This document shows positions 1-8,376 of a stretch of 64,000 nt of DNA, piece after piece. The DNA is taken from positions 1-64,000 of the forward strand of contig JBCBKU010000002.1 in the NCBI GenBank assembly GCA_038521345.1, given 5' to 3'. Numbering within the stretch: position 1 is the stretch's first letter; each line of letters begins with the position of its first letter. The notes beneath the pieces were generated by a model. The model did not search any database and had not been told where the DNA came from. It saw only the letters and a program-made list of their open reading frames with translations. Source of the DNA: JBCBKU01 sp038521345 (GTDB lineage Bacteria > Pseudomonadota > Alphaproteobacteria > Rhodobacterales > Rhodobacteraceae). The position numbers and the translations under genes are program-made.

Positions 1-693
1 ATGCGCCGCCGCGGAGGCGGGGCGAAACGCCTCTACCGCGTCGTGGACTTCAAGCGTCGGAAATTCGACGTGGACGGAACAGTGACCCGGATCGAATACG
101 ACCCCAACCGGACCGCGTTCATTGCGCTGGTCCAGTATCATGACGGCGAACAGGCCTATATCCTCGCGCCCCAGCGGCTCGCAGTCGGGGATAAGGTTGT
201 GGCCGGCCAGAAGGTCGACGTAAAGCCTGGCAACGCGATGCCGTTTTCCGGCATGCCCATCGGCACCATCGTCCACAATATCGAGATGAAGCCCGGCAAG
301 GGCGGCCAGATCGCACGCGCGGCGGGCACCTATGCCCAGTTCGTCGGCCGCGATGGTGGATACGCTCAGATCCGCCTCTCTTCGGGCGAACTCCGCATGG
401 TCCGCCAGGAGTGCATGGCGACGGTTGGCGCGGTCTCGAACCCGGACAACTCGAACCAGAACCTCGGCAAGGCTGGCCGGAACCGCCACAAGGGCAAGCG
501 CCCGAGCGTCCGCGGCGTGGTTATGAACCCGTTCGATCACCCCCATGGCGGCGGCGAAGGCCGCACCTCGGGCGGCCGTCACCCGGTCACCCCTTGGGGC
601 AAGCCCACAAAGGGTGCCCGCACCCGCGACAAGAACAAGGCGTCTTCGAAGCTGATCCTACGCTCGCGTCACGCCAAGAAGAAGGGCCGCTAA
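1..693 (+). CDS. rplB: 50S ribosomal protein L2 (5' end outside window)
   Basis: Large-subunit protein L2, which binds 23S rRNA beside the peptidyl-transferase centre. The reading frame is already open at base 1. The first visible residues (MRRRGGGAKRLYR) correspond to about residue 50 of a protein of about 280 residues, so the ATG at base 1 is internal and the real start lies upstream. The conserved C-terminal signature GVVMNPFDHPHGGGEGR is at visible residues 172-188, with the histidine-rich loop intact. It is followed 3 bases later by rpsS, as in the S10 operon. Confidence 0.97.
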   Translation: MRRRGGGAKRLYRVVDFKRRKFDVDGTVTRIEYDPNRTAFIALVQYHDGEQAYILAPQRLAVGDKVVAGQKVDVKPGNAMPFSGMPIGTIVHNIEMKPGKGGQIARAAGTYAQFVGRDGGYAQIRLSSGELRMVRQECMATVGAVSNPDNSNQNLGKAGRNRHKGKRPSVRGVVMNPFDHPHGGGEGRTSGGRHPVTPWGKPTKGARTRDKNKASSKLILRSRHAKKKGR

Positions 694-696
694 GGT

Positions 697-975
697 ATGA
701 GCCGCTCAGTTTGGAAGGGCCCCTTTGTCGACAGCTATGTCCTCAAGAAGGCCGAAAAATCCCGGGAATCGGGACGCAACGAAGTCATCAAGATCTGGTC
801 GCGCCGCTCGACGATCCTGCCCCAGTTCGTGGGTCTGACATTTGGCGTCTACAACGGCCAGAAGCACATTCCGGTCAACGTGTCTGAGGACATGATCGGC
901 CAGAAGTTCGGTGAATATGCTCCGACGCGCACCTATTACGGGCACGCGGCGGACAAGAAAGCGAAGCGGAAGTAG
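697..975 (+). CDS. rpsS: 30S ribosomal protein S19
   Basis: Small-subunit protein S19 of the 30S head, which works together with S13. The 92 residues match the usual family length and open with MSRSVWKGPFVD, a typical S19 start. The C-terminal block around RTYYGHAADKKAKRK (residues 78-92) is also characteristic. It lies between rplB and rplV with only 3 bases on either side, so it is co-transcribed with them. Confidence 0.98.
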   Translation: MSRSVWKGPFVDSYVLKKAEKSRESGRNEVIKIWSRRSTILPQFVGLTFGVYNGQKHIPVNVSEDMIGQKFGEYAPTRTYYGHAADKKAKRK

Positions 976-978
976 GCC

Positions 979-1359
979 ATGGGCAAGGACAAGAACCCCC
1001 GCCGCGTGGCTGAAAACGAAGCGATGGCGAAGACGCGCATGCTTCGGACCAGCCCGCAGAAACTGAACCTGGTGGCCGCAATGATCCGCGGCAAGAAGGT
1101 GGACCGCGCGCTAAGCGATCTCACTTTCTCGAACAAGCGGATCTCGGACGACGTGAAGAAGTGCCTTCAGTCGGCCATCGCCAATGCCGAGAACAACCAC
1201 AACCTGGACGTGGATGAACTGATCGTGGCCGAGGCCTGGGTCGGCAAGAACCTGACGATGAAGCGCGGCCGTCCCCGCGCCCGCGGCCGCTATGGCCGGA
1301 TCATCAAGCCGTTTGCCGAACTCACCATCAAGGTCCGCCAGATCGAGGAGCAAGCCTAA
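979..1359 (+). CDS. rplV: 50S ribosomal protein L22
   Basis: Large-subunit protein L22, whose extended hairpin lines the peptide exit tunnel. It is 126 residues, normal for alphaproteobacteria. The tunnel hairpin sequence with MKRGRPRARGRYGRI (residues 94-108) is clear. Its TAA stop shares one base with the ATG of rpsC (TAATG), pointing to translational coupling inside the S10 operon. Confidence 0.98.
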   Translation: MGKDKNPRRVAENEAMAKTRMLRTSPQKLNLVAAMIRGKKVDRALSDLTFSNKRISDDVKKCLQSAIANAENNHNLDVDELIVAEAWVGKNLTMKRGRPRARGRYGRIIKPFAELTIKVRQIEEQA

Positions 1360-2084
1360 TGGGACAGAAGGTCAATCCCGTCGGCATGCGGCTGCAGGTC
1401 AACCGGACCTGGGACAGCCGCTGGTATGCCAACACCAAGGATTACGGTGATCTTCTTCTGGAAGACATCAAGATCCGCGAATTCATCAAGGAAGAGGCCA
1501 AGCAGGCCGGTGTTAGCCGCGTGATCATCGAACGCCCTCATGGCAAGTGTCGGGTGACGATCCACACGGCCCGTCCCGGTGTGATTATCGGCAAGAAGGG
1601 TGCGGATATCGAGGTCTTGCGGAAGAAACTCGCCGCGATGACAAAGGCCGAGTTGCACCTCAACATCGTCGAGGTACGCAAACCCGAGCTGGACGCGCAA
1701 CTGGTCGCAGAAAGCATTGCACAACAGCTGGAGCGCCGGGTCAGCTTCCGCCGTGCCATGAAGCGGGGCGTTCAAAACGCCATGCGGATGGGCTCGCTCG
1801 GGATCCGGGTGAACGTGGCCGGGCGCCTTGGCGGTGCCGAGATCGCGCGGACGGAATGGTATCGTGAGGGCCGCGTGCCCTTGCACACGCTTCGGGCCGA
1901 TATCGATTATGCACATGCCGAAGCGATGACACCCTACGGGATCATCGGGATCAAGGTCTGGATCTTCAAGGGCGAGATCCTTGAACACGATCCGTCGGCC
2001 CGCGACCGGCGCCAGCAAGAGCTGCAAGAGGGCCCGGCCCCCCGTGGCGCCGGCGGCGGTGGCCGCCGCGACCGTGATCGCTAA
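1359..2084 (+). CDS. rpsC: 30S ribosomal protein S3
   Basis: Small-subunit protein S3, part of the mRNA entry channel. It is 241 residues. The N-terminal MGQKVNPVGMRL and a type-II KH domain with the GKKG loop (residues 78-81) identify the family. The C-terminus ends in a low-complexity Gly/Arg tail, common in this protein. The start overlaps the rplV stop by one base, and rplP follows after 12 bases containing an AAGGAG-like ribosome-binding site. Confidence 0.98.
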   Translation: MGQKVNPVGMRLQVNRTWDSRWYANTKDYGDLLLEDIKIREFIKEEAKQAGVSRVIIERPHGKCRVTIHTARPGVIIGKKGADIEVLRKKLAAMTKAELHLNIVEVRKPELDAQLVAESIAQQLERRVSFRRAMKRGVQNAMRMGSLGIRVNVAGRLGGAEIARTEWYREGRVPLHTLRADIDYAHAEAMTPYGIIGIKVWIFKGEILEHDPSARDRRQQELQEGPAPRGAGGGGRRDRDR

Positions 2085-2096
2085 GGAGTAAAGAAG

Positions 2097-2510
2097 ATGC
2101 TGCAGCCAAAGCGCACGAAATTCCGTAAGATGCACAAAGGCCGGATCAAGGGTCAGGCCAAGGGTGGATCAGATCTGAACTTCGGCACCTACGGTCTGAA
2201 GGCCACCGAAGCCGAGCGCGTCACCGCGCGCCAGATCGAAGCCGCCCGCCGGGCCATGACGCGCCACATGAAACGTCAGGGCCGCGTCTGGATCCGCATC
2301 TTTCCCGACACGCCTGTGACCTCAAAACCGGTTGAAGTGCGGATGGGGAAGGGTAAAGGCTCGGTCGATTTCTGGGCCTGCAAGGTCAAGCCCGGGCGCG
2401 TGATGTTCGAGATCGACGGTGTCGCTGAACCCATTGCTCGCGAAGCACTGCGTCTCGCCGCGATGAAACTGCCGGTCAAGACCCGCACAATCGTCCGGGA
2501 AGACTGGTAG
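2097..2510 (+). CDS. rplP: 50S ribosomal protein L16
   Basis: Large-subunit protein L16, which contacts tRNA near the A site. It is 137 residues, the standard length, starting MLQPKRTKFRKMHKGR and containing the conserved RVWIRIFPDTPVTSKP block (residues 62-77). In most bacteria rpmC follows directly. Here a terminator hairpin follows at 2575-2603 and the next ribosomal gene is 5 kb away, so this gene closes the upstream transcription unit. Confidence 0.98.
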   Translation: MLQPKRTKFRKMHKGRIKGQAKGGSDLNFGTYGLKATEAERVTARQIEAARRAMTRHMKRQGRVWIRIFPDTPVTSKPVEVRMGKGKGSVDFWACKVKPGRVMFEIDGVAEPIAREALRLAAMKLPVKTRTIVREDW

Positions 2511-2574
2511 GTCTGAGCTCAAAGGTGCTGACGCGGGTCGCGAAAGGCCCGTCTTCGTCACAAAGCTGGACTTG

Positions 2575-2603
2575 AAAGAGGCGGGCGGTGGCTCGCCTTT
2601 TTT
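2575..2603 (+). terminator. intrinsic terminator after rplP
   Basis: A hairpin with arms AGGCGGG (2579-2585) and CTCGCCT (2592-2598) has a 6-base loop and one G.U pair. It can be extended by AAAG pairing with the T-run, and the right arm runs straight into TTTTTT. This is a classic Rho-independent shape. It lies 65 bases after rplP, so the S10 transcript would end here rather than continue into rpmC. Confidence 0.75.
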
Positions 2604-2777
2604 CATCGCAGAAGCTCCTCGATGCTTCCAATATGCATCACCTGTGGATTTGAAGCGTGCAGAGTCTGGGGGCGTGACGCGACCCGGGCGGCGGACGGTT
2701 GCTACTCTGGGGTTTCTGAGTGGCGCCTGCGCTACTTCCCCGTGGCGGCGGCGTGCGCGCCGAGCTAACCAGCCTCT

Positions 2778-3428
2778 ATGCCGATCCTTGCCAAAGACGC
2801 CCATCGGGTTCTCTTCGCCCATATCCCCAAGACGGGCGGAACCTCAGTCTACCATGAATTCGTGGCGTCCGGCTGGCAGATCTCAAACCTTGCCGACAGG
2901 ACAGACGCCCAATCGACGGCAGGGCGCCTACGGGCGCGGCACGGGCCAATCGAAATCCATCAAACCGGTCTGCGATTTGCCTATCCCCACCCAGTTCAGC
3001 ACGCGCCTGCCGCGCTCTGGCGCTTCTGGGGGCCGTTCACTTCTTCCTTCGCGATTGTCCGCCACCCCGAGGACCGCTTTGCCTCGGCTCTTCAGTTTTT
3101 TCACGCCCGGAATGCCATCGAAGAGCCGCTCGATTCATGGGCCTCTGATCTCGTCCCGCGGCTTGAGACGCGCCCTTGGGCCCGATATCGCCGGCTGCAC
3201 GGGCACCTAATGCCCCAGCACCACTTTGTCGCGCCCACGACGCAGATCTTCAAATTCGAGAGCGCGTTCATGGATGCGATCCGTTCGACATTTGGTCTGG
3301 CCCCGGGTCTTCATATGACCGAGAATCGGCACGAAGGCGCGCGACTGGAAATCACACCCGCCATACGCGAATGGGTCAACCGCGCGTATCGGAATGACTT
3401 TGAGCGCTTCGGCTACACGCCGCGTTAA
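2778..3428 (+). CDS. sulfotransferase family protein (HIPKTGG type)
   Basis: Predicted PAPS-dependent sulfotransferase of the Sulfotransfer_2-like group. The 5'-phosphosulfate loop HIPKTGGTS is at residues 15-23 and the 3'-phosphate motif IVRHPEDRFAS at 93-103. It is 216 residues with no signal peptide or membrane segment. The acceptor substrate cannot be read from sequence; relatives act on cell-surface glycans or lipids. It is the first gene of the block inserted between rplP and rpmC and lies behind the rplP terminator, so it needs its own promoter, which I could not identify. Its stop overlaps the convergent yaiI-like stop in a shared TTAA. No clear Shine-Dalgarno precedes the ATG. Confidence 0.8.
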   Translation: MPILAKDAHRVLFAHIPKTGGTSVYHEFVASGWQISNLADRTDAQSTAGRLRARHGPIEIHQTGLRFAYPHPVQHAPAALWRFWGPFTSSFAIVRHPEDRFASALQFFHARNAIEEPLDSWASDLVPRLETRPWARYRRLHGHLMPQHHFVAPTTQIFKFESAFMDAIRSTFGLAPGLHMTENRHEGARLEITPAIREWVNRAYRNDFERFGYTPR

Positions 3429-3883
3429 CGATGTATGGCCGTCGCCTGCCGCAACACCCGGTCGATGCCATCGAGGAACCGTGATCGATCTGACTTCGAG
3501 AACGCCGGGCCGCCGCCCCTATGGAACACATCGGCCGCGCGAATATCCTTCATCAGGTCCCGCGTTGCGAGCCGATGACCGATATTGGCCTCCGTCAGAA
3601 CCTCGCCATTGGGTTGGATTACGGCCGCCCCTCCTTTGACGCAGGCATCGGCCAGCGGAATGTCCGCCGTGACCACAACGTCCCCGGGGCCGCAGGCGGC
3701 CGCGATCCACTTGTCCGCCGCATCGGGGCCCGCATCGACGACCACGAGCCGGACCATCGGGTTCGGCGAGGGCCGGATGCCGCCATTGCAGACCAACACA
3801 GTCTCGATCCCGAAGCGTCCCGCCACGCGTTCGGCCTCTGCCTTTACCGGGCAGGCATCGGCATCCACATAGAGGATCGTCAT
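3425..3883 (-). CDS. YaiI/YqxD (UPF0178, DUF188) family protein
   Basis: Member of the conserved YaiI/YqxD family, which has a PIN/NYN-like fold and no settled biochemical role. The hallmark VDADACPVK is at residues 5-13 and VVTADIPLAD lies in the middle. I place the start at the ATG at 3883, giving 152 residues, the same length as E. coli YaiI. An upstream in-frame GTG at 3913 would add ten residues that the family lacks. It runs opposite to the ribosomal genes and converges on the sulfotransferase with overlapping stops. Confidence 0.85.
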   Translation of the reverse strand: MTILYVDADACPVKAEAERVAGRFGIETVLVCNGGIRPSPNPMVRLVVVDAGPDAADKWIAAACGPGDVVVTADIPLADACVKGGAAVIQPNGEVLTEANIGHRLATRDLMKDIRAADVFHRGGGPAFSKSDRSRFLDGIDRVLRQATAIHR

Positions 3884-3989
3884 GGTGTCGAGACCTGCCA
3901 GATCGAGGCTCACAACGCCAGCCCAAGGACTGACCAGTGCACGCTCCTCTGCTAGGAGCTTGGGGGACTAGCCAGACAGGGAGTCATGG

Positions 3990-4754
3990 ATGTTCTACCG
4001 TCGCTACGGCCCGCAGCCGATAACGGTCGTCGCGGTGCACGGAGGGCCGGGCGGCCCGGGCGAGGTTGCGCCGCTAGCCGCGGCCCTTGGCGAGAGCGGT
4101 GTCGGTGTGCTCGAGCCATTTCAAAGCCAACGCACCATCGATGCGCTTGTCGCGGAACTGGCCGGGCAGATCGCGGGTTCTTCACAGGGTCCGGTTGCGT
4201 TGATCGGGTGGTCATGGGGGGCATGGCTGGCCACCGTGACGGCCGCCGCGCATCCGGATCTTGTCCGGACCCTTGTCCTCGTGGCGAGCGGACCGTTCGA
4301 GGAAGAGTACGCCAAAGGGATCCGCTCCACACGTCTTGCGCGCCTGACCGAGAACGAGCGGGCTCTCTATGACCGTTTGGGAAAGATGCTGGTCGACCCG
4401 CACCGCCAGCCCGAGGCGCAACGGATCCTCGACAAAACGGATCAATTTGCTCCGATCGACACCCCCGACCCCCCGATCAACTTCCAACGCGACCAATATG
4501 AAGCCGTCTGGGCCGAGGCAGCGGCGCTTCGCGCGTCGGGGCAGCTTATTGAGCATCTGCAATCGGTGCAGTGCCCAATCCATGCGTATCATGGTGACCA
4601 TGATCCCCATCCGGCGGAGGGTATACGCGCCCCTCTCATTCGCTGGCAGCCTAAGGCACGGTTTACGTTGCTGGCGCGGTGCGGTCACAAGCCATGGCGC
4701 GAACGGTTTGTGCGAGCGTCGTTCTTGAGCGAATTGCACGACGCGGTCAGGTGA
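3990..4754 (+). CDS. alpha/beta-hydrolase fold protein
   Basis: Cytoplasmic alpha/beta hydrolase of 254 residues. The oxyanion motif HGGPGGPGE is at residues 17-25 and the nucleophile elbow GWSWGA at 73-78, with Ser75 the likely nucleophile. A late Asp (HGDHDPHP) and His (CGHKPWRE) complete a plausible triad. The HGGPG start resembles proline iminopeptidase and related esterases, but the overall match is too general to name a substrate. An AGGGAG ribosome-binding site precedes the ATG. It sits alone in the inserted block, facing the muramidase-like gene. Confidence 0.8.
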   Translation: MFYRRYGPQPITVVAVHGGPGGPGEVAPLAAALGESGVGVLEPFQSQRTIDALVAELAGQIAGSSQGPVALIGWSWGAWLATVTAAAHPDLVRTLVLVASGPFEEEYAKGIRSTRLARLTENERALYDRLGKMLVDPHRQPEAQRILDKTDQFAPIDTPDPPINFQRDQYEAVWAEAAALRASGQLIEHLQSVQCPIHAYHGDHDPHPAEGIRAPLIRWQPKARFTLLARCGHKPWRERFVRASFLSELHDAVR

Positions 4755-4762
4755 CGCCCGGC

Positions 4763-5461
4763 CTAACCCGTTGGGAAAATGGCGGTCATACGAGCGCGAA
4801 AACGCCCGAGGCTCATCGTTGCCTTGTTGCCCGCATATCCATGGTAGTAGGAGCGCCCCGAGGATGTGGGAAACCCCGCCCAGATCTGCGCGATCTCGTT
4901 CATAAAGGCCGTTCGCCCCATTCGCCCGGACAGAAAGTCCTGTAATCCCGCTTCGTCGAGCAGACTGTCCGCCAACAGGTCCTGCAACGTCGGGTCAAAC
5001 CGCGTCTCCGGCGGCAGGTTCATACGCGTTACAAGGTCGTCCAGTGTATCCGGGATGAACTGATACCGCCCAATGGCGTGAGGTTGGCCAGGGGTTGCGT
5101 CGATCCATGTGAAGATCTCACCCAAAGTCATCGCGGTTGGGCGTTTGTCGGGCCGGATCCGTGCGCCCCACTGCACGGCGTCATATCCTTCTGGGCCAGC
5201 TTCGGCCTCGGCGATGAGGTCACGCAAAGCGGCGACAGGCCCACCATAGGGCGCCGCCATCGGGAAGGCCGCCGGTGATGCGGGCAGGGGATCAGGCAAA
5301 CGCAGCGGTTGTTCGAAGAAGCCACGGTCGCGTCCCGGAAACAGGCTCGCATTCGTTCCTGCTGGCCCTGAAGTCGGATCGATAGGAAAAAGAGATCCCG
5401 GATGCGTCGGCGCCGTGCCGGCACAGATTCCGACAACCACAATAAGTGCTCGAAAGGCCAT
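4763..5461 (-). CDS. secreted muramidase/lysozyme-like protein
   Basis: A 232-residue protein with an N-terminal signal-like segment (MAFRALIVVVGICAGTAP), so probably exported. The central region (residues 80-150 or so) has a Glu-containing AEAEAG segment, then YDAVQWGARI, FTWIDATPGQPHAIGRYQFI and a helix-rich tail. This is the layout of phage-lambda-type (GH104-like) muramidases, where a Glu and the GRYQF block form the active site. That would make it a peptidoglycan-cleaving enzyme, but the assignment is by motif only. The start is the ATG at 5461; a TTG nine bases upstream is also in frame. Confidence 0.6.
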   Translation of the reverse strand: MAFRALIVVVGICAGTAPTHPGSLFPIDPTSGPAGTNASLFPGRDRGFFEQPLRLPDPLPASPAAFPMAAPYGGPVAALRDLIAEAEAGPEGYDAVQWGARIRPDKRPTAMTLGEIFTWIDATPGQPHAIGRYQFIPDTLDDLVTRMNLPPETRFDPTLQDLLADSLLDEAGLQDFLSGRMGRTAFMNEIAQIWAGFPTSSGRSYYHGYAGNKATMSLGRFRARMTAIFPTG

Positions 5462-5528
5462 CCTGACCAAACCCGGTTACCCTTGGCAGGACACTAGAAC
5501 AGACCCGTTGAGGATCCGTTGCCGGGCC

Positions 5529-6149
5529 TCAATCCCAGCGATAGTTGAAACTGACCGATATCCGATCGTCTTCGGATTTGTTCAGCGGCACTTCGTGACG
5601 CAACCAGCTTTCCCACAAAAGCACATCTCCCGTGTTCGGAGAGACATAGACGAATGGTCGCTGTTCTTTAGGTGCGTCGGCTGATCGGGGAGGCGACGCC
5701 ATCATTAACCCATGCCGCGGATCCTCAAAGCGGATGGCCGCCGCCCCATCCGGCATGGCGACATACGTTGTCCCCGAAACGACGGCATGAGGGTGAATGT
5801 GCCCGGAATGACTGCCCCCCTCGGTAAGGATATTGATCCAGATATCCTCGAGCACCAGCGCGCGCCCGTCGAGGTCCCAGGCCAGATCTTTGGCGAAGGC
5901 CGCCACATGCGCGTCGAGAGCCGAGACCAGATCAGCAAAGACCGGAAACCGCCAAGGAAGATCGGTGAGCGACGAATAAGACGTGTAACCGGGGTAGTCG
6001 TTGGCCTCGGACCAGTCTTGTCCGGCCTCGTCGTCTTCGGCGACTGAGATGCAAGCCGAAGACAACTCGTCGGCATCTACCGCCGGCGCATGTTGGGCCA
6101 ACGAAGAGCGATAAAGGCGAGTTACGAACAAGGATCTGATCTCGGGCAT
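5529..6149 (-). CDS. putative 2OG-Fe(II) oxygenase (TIGR02466/PF13759 type)
   Basis: A 206-residue protein resembling the 2OG-FeII_Oxy_5 family. SGHIHPHAVVSGTTYV (residues 115-130) supplies the first iron ligands, the stretch ending at H185 (SWLRHEVP) supplies the distal histidine, and R196 (DDRISVSFN) is the expected 2-oxoglutarate anchor. The substrate is unknown; relatives are often called putative prolyl-hydroxylase-like proteins. It is transcribed against the ribosomal genes and lies 22 bases downstream of the hemerythrin gene, so the two probably share a transcript. Confidence 0.75.
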   Translation of the reverse strand: MPEIRSLFVTRLYRSSLAQHAPAVDADELSSACISVAEDDEAGQDWSEANDYPGYTSYSSLTDLPWRFPVFADLVSALDAHVAAFAKDLAWDLDGRALVLEDIWINILTEGGSHSGHIHPHAVVSGTTYVAMPDGAAAIRFEDPRHGLMMASPPRSADAPKEQRPFVYVSPNTGDVLLWESWLRHEVPLNKSEDDRISVSFNYRWD

Positions 6150-6171
6150 GACTCGCTCTTAGGCCACCTGA

Positions 6172-6753
6172 TCAGATCTCGTCGAGGAAAAACCCGAGCG
6201 CCTCCTCCAGCTGGGTTTCTTCGTACCCGAAATGCGATCGTATCCCCGCATCAAGGTGCCGGAATACCAGCGCCGCCTCCTGAAAGGCGGCATCGGATGG
6301 ATCGAACATCAGGGTCATCGCCGCACGCTCTAGACGACGGATCAGTTCGTGAATGACCTCATGCTCGGAACGCAGCTTGGCGACCAGTTTCCCAAGCGCC
6401 TCGTGCCCCACGCTCTCGAGCTTTGGAAACATCCCGTACTCTTCTGCGTTGTGGTGAAAGTTCAACGCTCGGCACTCTCGCCCACAGAGAGTCCCGAAAG
6501 CCCGAAAGTTCTCGGCCATGTCGAGCGACAGAACGATCTTGCGCAATTCTTCGGGCGGCGCATCACCGGCTTCGATCCTCGTCAACACGCGCTCGATCCG
6601 ATGCAAGTCGCGAACATGGCCCATATGGATCGCCGCCAGACGCCGACCTTCGCGCCGATGCGCGTCTGTGGCCCCGGGAAGTGCAGGCATGGTCGGACGT
6701 TCGCCCGGCTTTAGGTCAAGTGCATCAAGCGGTGTGGATTCCAGTTCGGTCAT
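6172..6753 (-). CDS. hemerythrin-domain protein
   Basis: A 193-residue soluble protein with a hemerythrin HHE four-helix pattern. Candidate diiron ligands are H46/H51, H100-H101 with E104 or E105, H131 with H135, and H174 with E178 or E179. Such proteins bind O2, NO or iron and often act in oxidative or nitrosative stress. It is upstream of, and co-oriented with, the 2OG-Fe(II) oxygenase gene, so the two neighbours are both non-heme iron proteins. Function beyond metal or O2 binding is not readable from sequence. Confidence 0.8.
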   Translation of the reverse strand: MTELESTPLDALDLKPGERPTMPALPGATDAHRREGRRLAAIHMGHVRDLHRIERVLTRIEAGDAPPEELRKIVLSLDMAENFRAFGTLCGRECRALNFHHNAEEYGMFPKLESVGHEALGKLVAKLRSEHEVIHELIRRLERAAMTLMFDPSDAAFQEAALVFRHLDAGIRSHFGYEETQLEEALGFFLDEI

Positions 6754-6822
6754 ATTCGCGGTATAACCGTGCGGTACGGAAGGGAAAGGACGAACCGTTT
6801 AGTACGCGGCAAGGACGGCAAC

Positions 6823-7263
6823 TCAGTCGGCGGATGAAACCAAAGCTGCGTTGTGCTCAGGGGAGTCCGTAATCGCGTACTGATTATAGGCGATGGCCCA
6901 GCCAGAAGCGGTGCGACGTAAGACTGAGACGGCGCGATAGGGCGGCCGGATTGGAGTATCTCCGGACATCAGCTGCGCCTCGTGTATCGATTCCACGGTG
7001 TCCTCGGATTTGAACCGGGCGCTGAAGCACCGCCGCTCAAGTGCGGTTACTCCGATCTTCTTGTAGTAAGCGCGGACAGTCTCAAAGGTGGATCTGAGCT
7101 CTTCATCGGTCCGGATCATCACCTGTCCATCGATTGTGCCCATAGCCTGGGGAAGCAGGAAACACGTACGCATCAGGTCGAAATCCCCTGTCAGCATCGC
7201 GTTTCCCGTCTTGCGAAGCAGGTCTTCGGCGATCACCATCGCCTGGTCTGGTCTTGGTTTCAT
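6823..7263 (-). CDS. NTF2-like/SnoaL-like protein of unknown function
   Basis: A 146-residue soluble protein. A helical start (AMVIAEDLLRKTGNAMLTGDF), a MRTCFLLP/MGTIDG segment and a C-terminal sheet with RRTASGWAIAYNQYAI give the look of a small cone-shaped NTF2-like domain. I do not recognise a catalytic set. It is oriented away from rpmC and is the last gene of the inserted block; the 225 bases between its start and rpmC must hold promoters for both directions. Confidence 0.6.
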   Translation of the reverse strand: MKPRPDQAMVIAEDLLRKTGNAMLTGDFDLMRTCFLLPQAMGTIDGQVMIRTDEELRSTFETVRAYYKKIGVTALERRCFSARFKSEDTVESIHEAQLMSGDTPIRPPYRAVSVLRRTASGWAIAYNQYAITDSPEHNAALVSSAD

Positions 7264-7488
7264 CTGCTTTTACCACACGGGCCCCATTGAAGATCGTACC
7301 TCATTTTCGATCTCTTAGCGACATAAAGGCTGCCATGTCGCGCATTAAGGCAAAAAGCCAGTGCTTGGGGGTTGCCAGATCAAGCACGGATGCGTAAAGC
7401 GCAACCTTCTTTGATCTCCATCGGAATCAGGGTGACCCGCGCGCGCCGCGAATGGGCCCTCCGGTGATTGTGGAAAGGACGACCGCGC

Positions 7489-7695
7489 ATGGACGCGCAA
7501 GAACTACGTGACAAGACACCGGACCAGTTGCGGGAACAACTGGCCGATCTCAAGAAGGAAGCATTCAACCTTCGCTTCCAGCAGGCCACTGGCCAACTTG
7601 AGAACACCGCGCGGATGCGTTCCGTCCGCCGGGACGCCGCGCGCGTCAAGACGATCCTGAACGAGAAAGCGGCCGCCGCCGCGGGAGACGCCTGA
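7489..7695 (+). CDS. rpmC: 50S ribosomal protein L29
   Basis: Large-subunit protein L29, located at the tunnel exit near the signal-recognition-particle site. It is 68 residues starting MDAQELRDKTPDQL, a normal L29. I chose the ATG at 7489 because GGAAAGGA precedes it by about 10 bases; a longer in-frame start at 7468 adds residues foreign to the family. It opens the second ribosomal transcription unit after the inserted block. A weak promoter candidate (TTGCCA at 7372, TAAAGC at 7395) lies upstream. Confidence 0.96.
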   Translation: MDAQELRDKTPDQLREQLADLKKEAFNLRFQQATGQLENTARMRSVRRDAARVKTILNEKAAAAAGDA

Positions 7696-7696
7696 T

Positions 7697-7930
7697 ATGC
7701 CTAAGAGAATCCTCCAAGGCCGCGTCACCTCCGACAAAAACGATCAGACGGTTACCGTTCTGGTCGAGCGGCGCTATACACACCCGCTTCTGAACAAGAC
7801 TGTGCGCGCCTCGAAGAAGTACCGCGCACACGACGCGAAGAACGAGTTCAAGACCGGCGATACCGTCCGCATTCAGGAATGTGCGCCGATTTCGAAGACC
7901 AAACGCTGGGAGGTTGTGTCGGCCGTCTGA
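7697..7930 (+). CDS. rpsQ: 30S ribosomal protein S17
   Basis: Small-subunit protein S17, a primary 16S rRNA binder. It is 77 residues with the family patterns RILQGRVTSDKNDQTVTV (residues 3-20) and ECAPISKTKRWEVV near the C-terminus. It begins one base after the rpmC stop, so the two are coupled. A 77-base gap separates it from rplN. Confidence 0.98.
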   Translation: MPKRILQGRVTSDKNDQTVTVLVERRYTHPLLNKTVRASKKYRAHDAKNEFKTGDTVRIQECAPISKTKRWEVVSAV

Positions 7931-8007
7931 CGGTTGCATAGCCCCCGGTTCATCGAAACCCTGGGACCAACGCCAAGAAAGCGGTCCCACAGGTCGGGAG
8001 AACCCAA

Positions 8008-8376
8008 ATGATCCAGATGCAGACCAATCTGGATGTCGCTGACAATTCCGGTGCCCGCCGGGTTCAGTGCATCAAGGTCCTCGGCGGTTCCAAGCGGAAA
8101 TACGCATCCGTGGGAGACATCATCGTGGTGTCGGTCAAGGAAGCGATCCCGCGTGGCCGCGTGAAGAAGGGCGATGTTCGCAAAGCTGTCGTCGTCCGCA
8201 CGGCCAAGGAAGTGCGCCGCGAGGATGGTACGGCGATCCGCTTCGATCGGAACGCCGCCGTCATTCTGAACAACAACAACGAGCCCGTGGGTACCCGGAT
8301 CTTTGGCCCGGTCGTGCGCGAACTGCGCGGCAAGAGCTTCATGAAAATCATCTCGCTCGCCCCGGAGGTGCTCTGA
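8008..8376 (+). CDS. rplN: 50S ribosomal protein L14
   Basis: Large-subunit protein L14, which contributes to the intersubunit bridge. It is the standard 122 residues, starting MIQMQTNLDVADNSGARRVQ and ending IISLAPEVL. The stop TGA overlaps the ATG of rplX in TGATG, indicating translational coupling. Confidence 0.98.
   Translation: MIQMQTNLDVADNSGARRVQCIKVLGGSKRKYASVGDIIVVSVKEAIPRGRVKKGDVRKAVVVRTAKEVRREDGTAIRFDRNAAVILNNNNEPVGTRIFGPVVRELRGKSFMKIISLAPEVL

Noticed and set aside
1356..2135. A 259-residue open frame on the minus strand
   Set aside because: Exact antisense shadow of rpsC and the start of rplP; no start signal or family resemblance.
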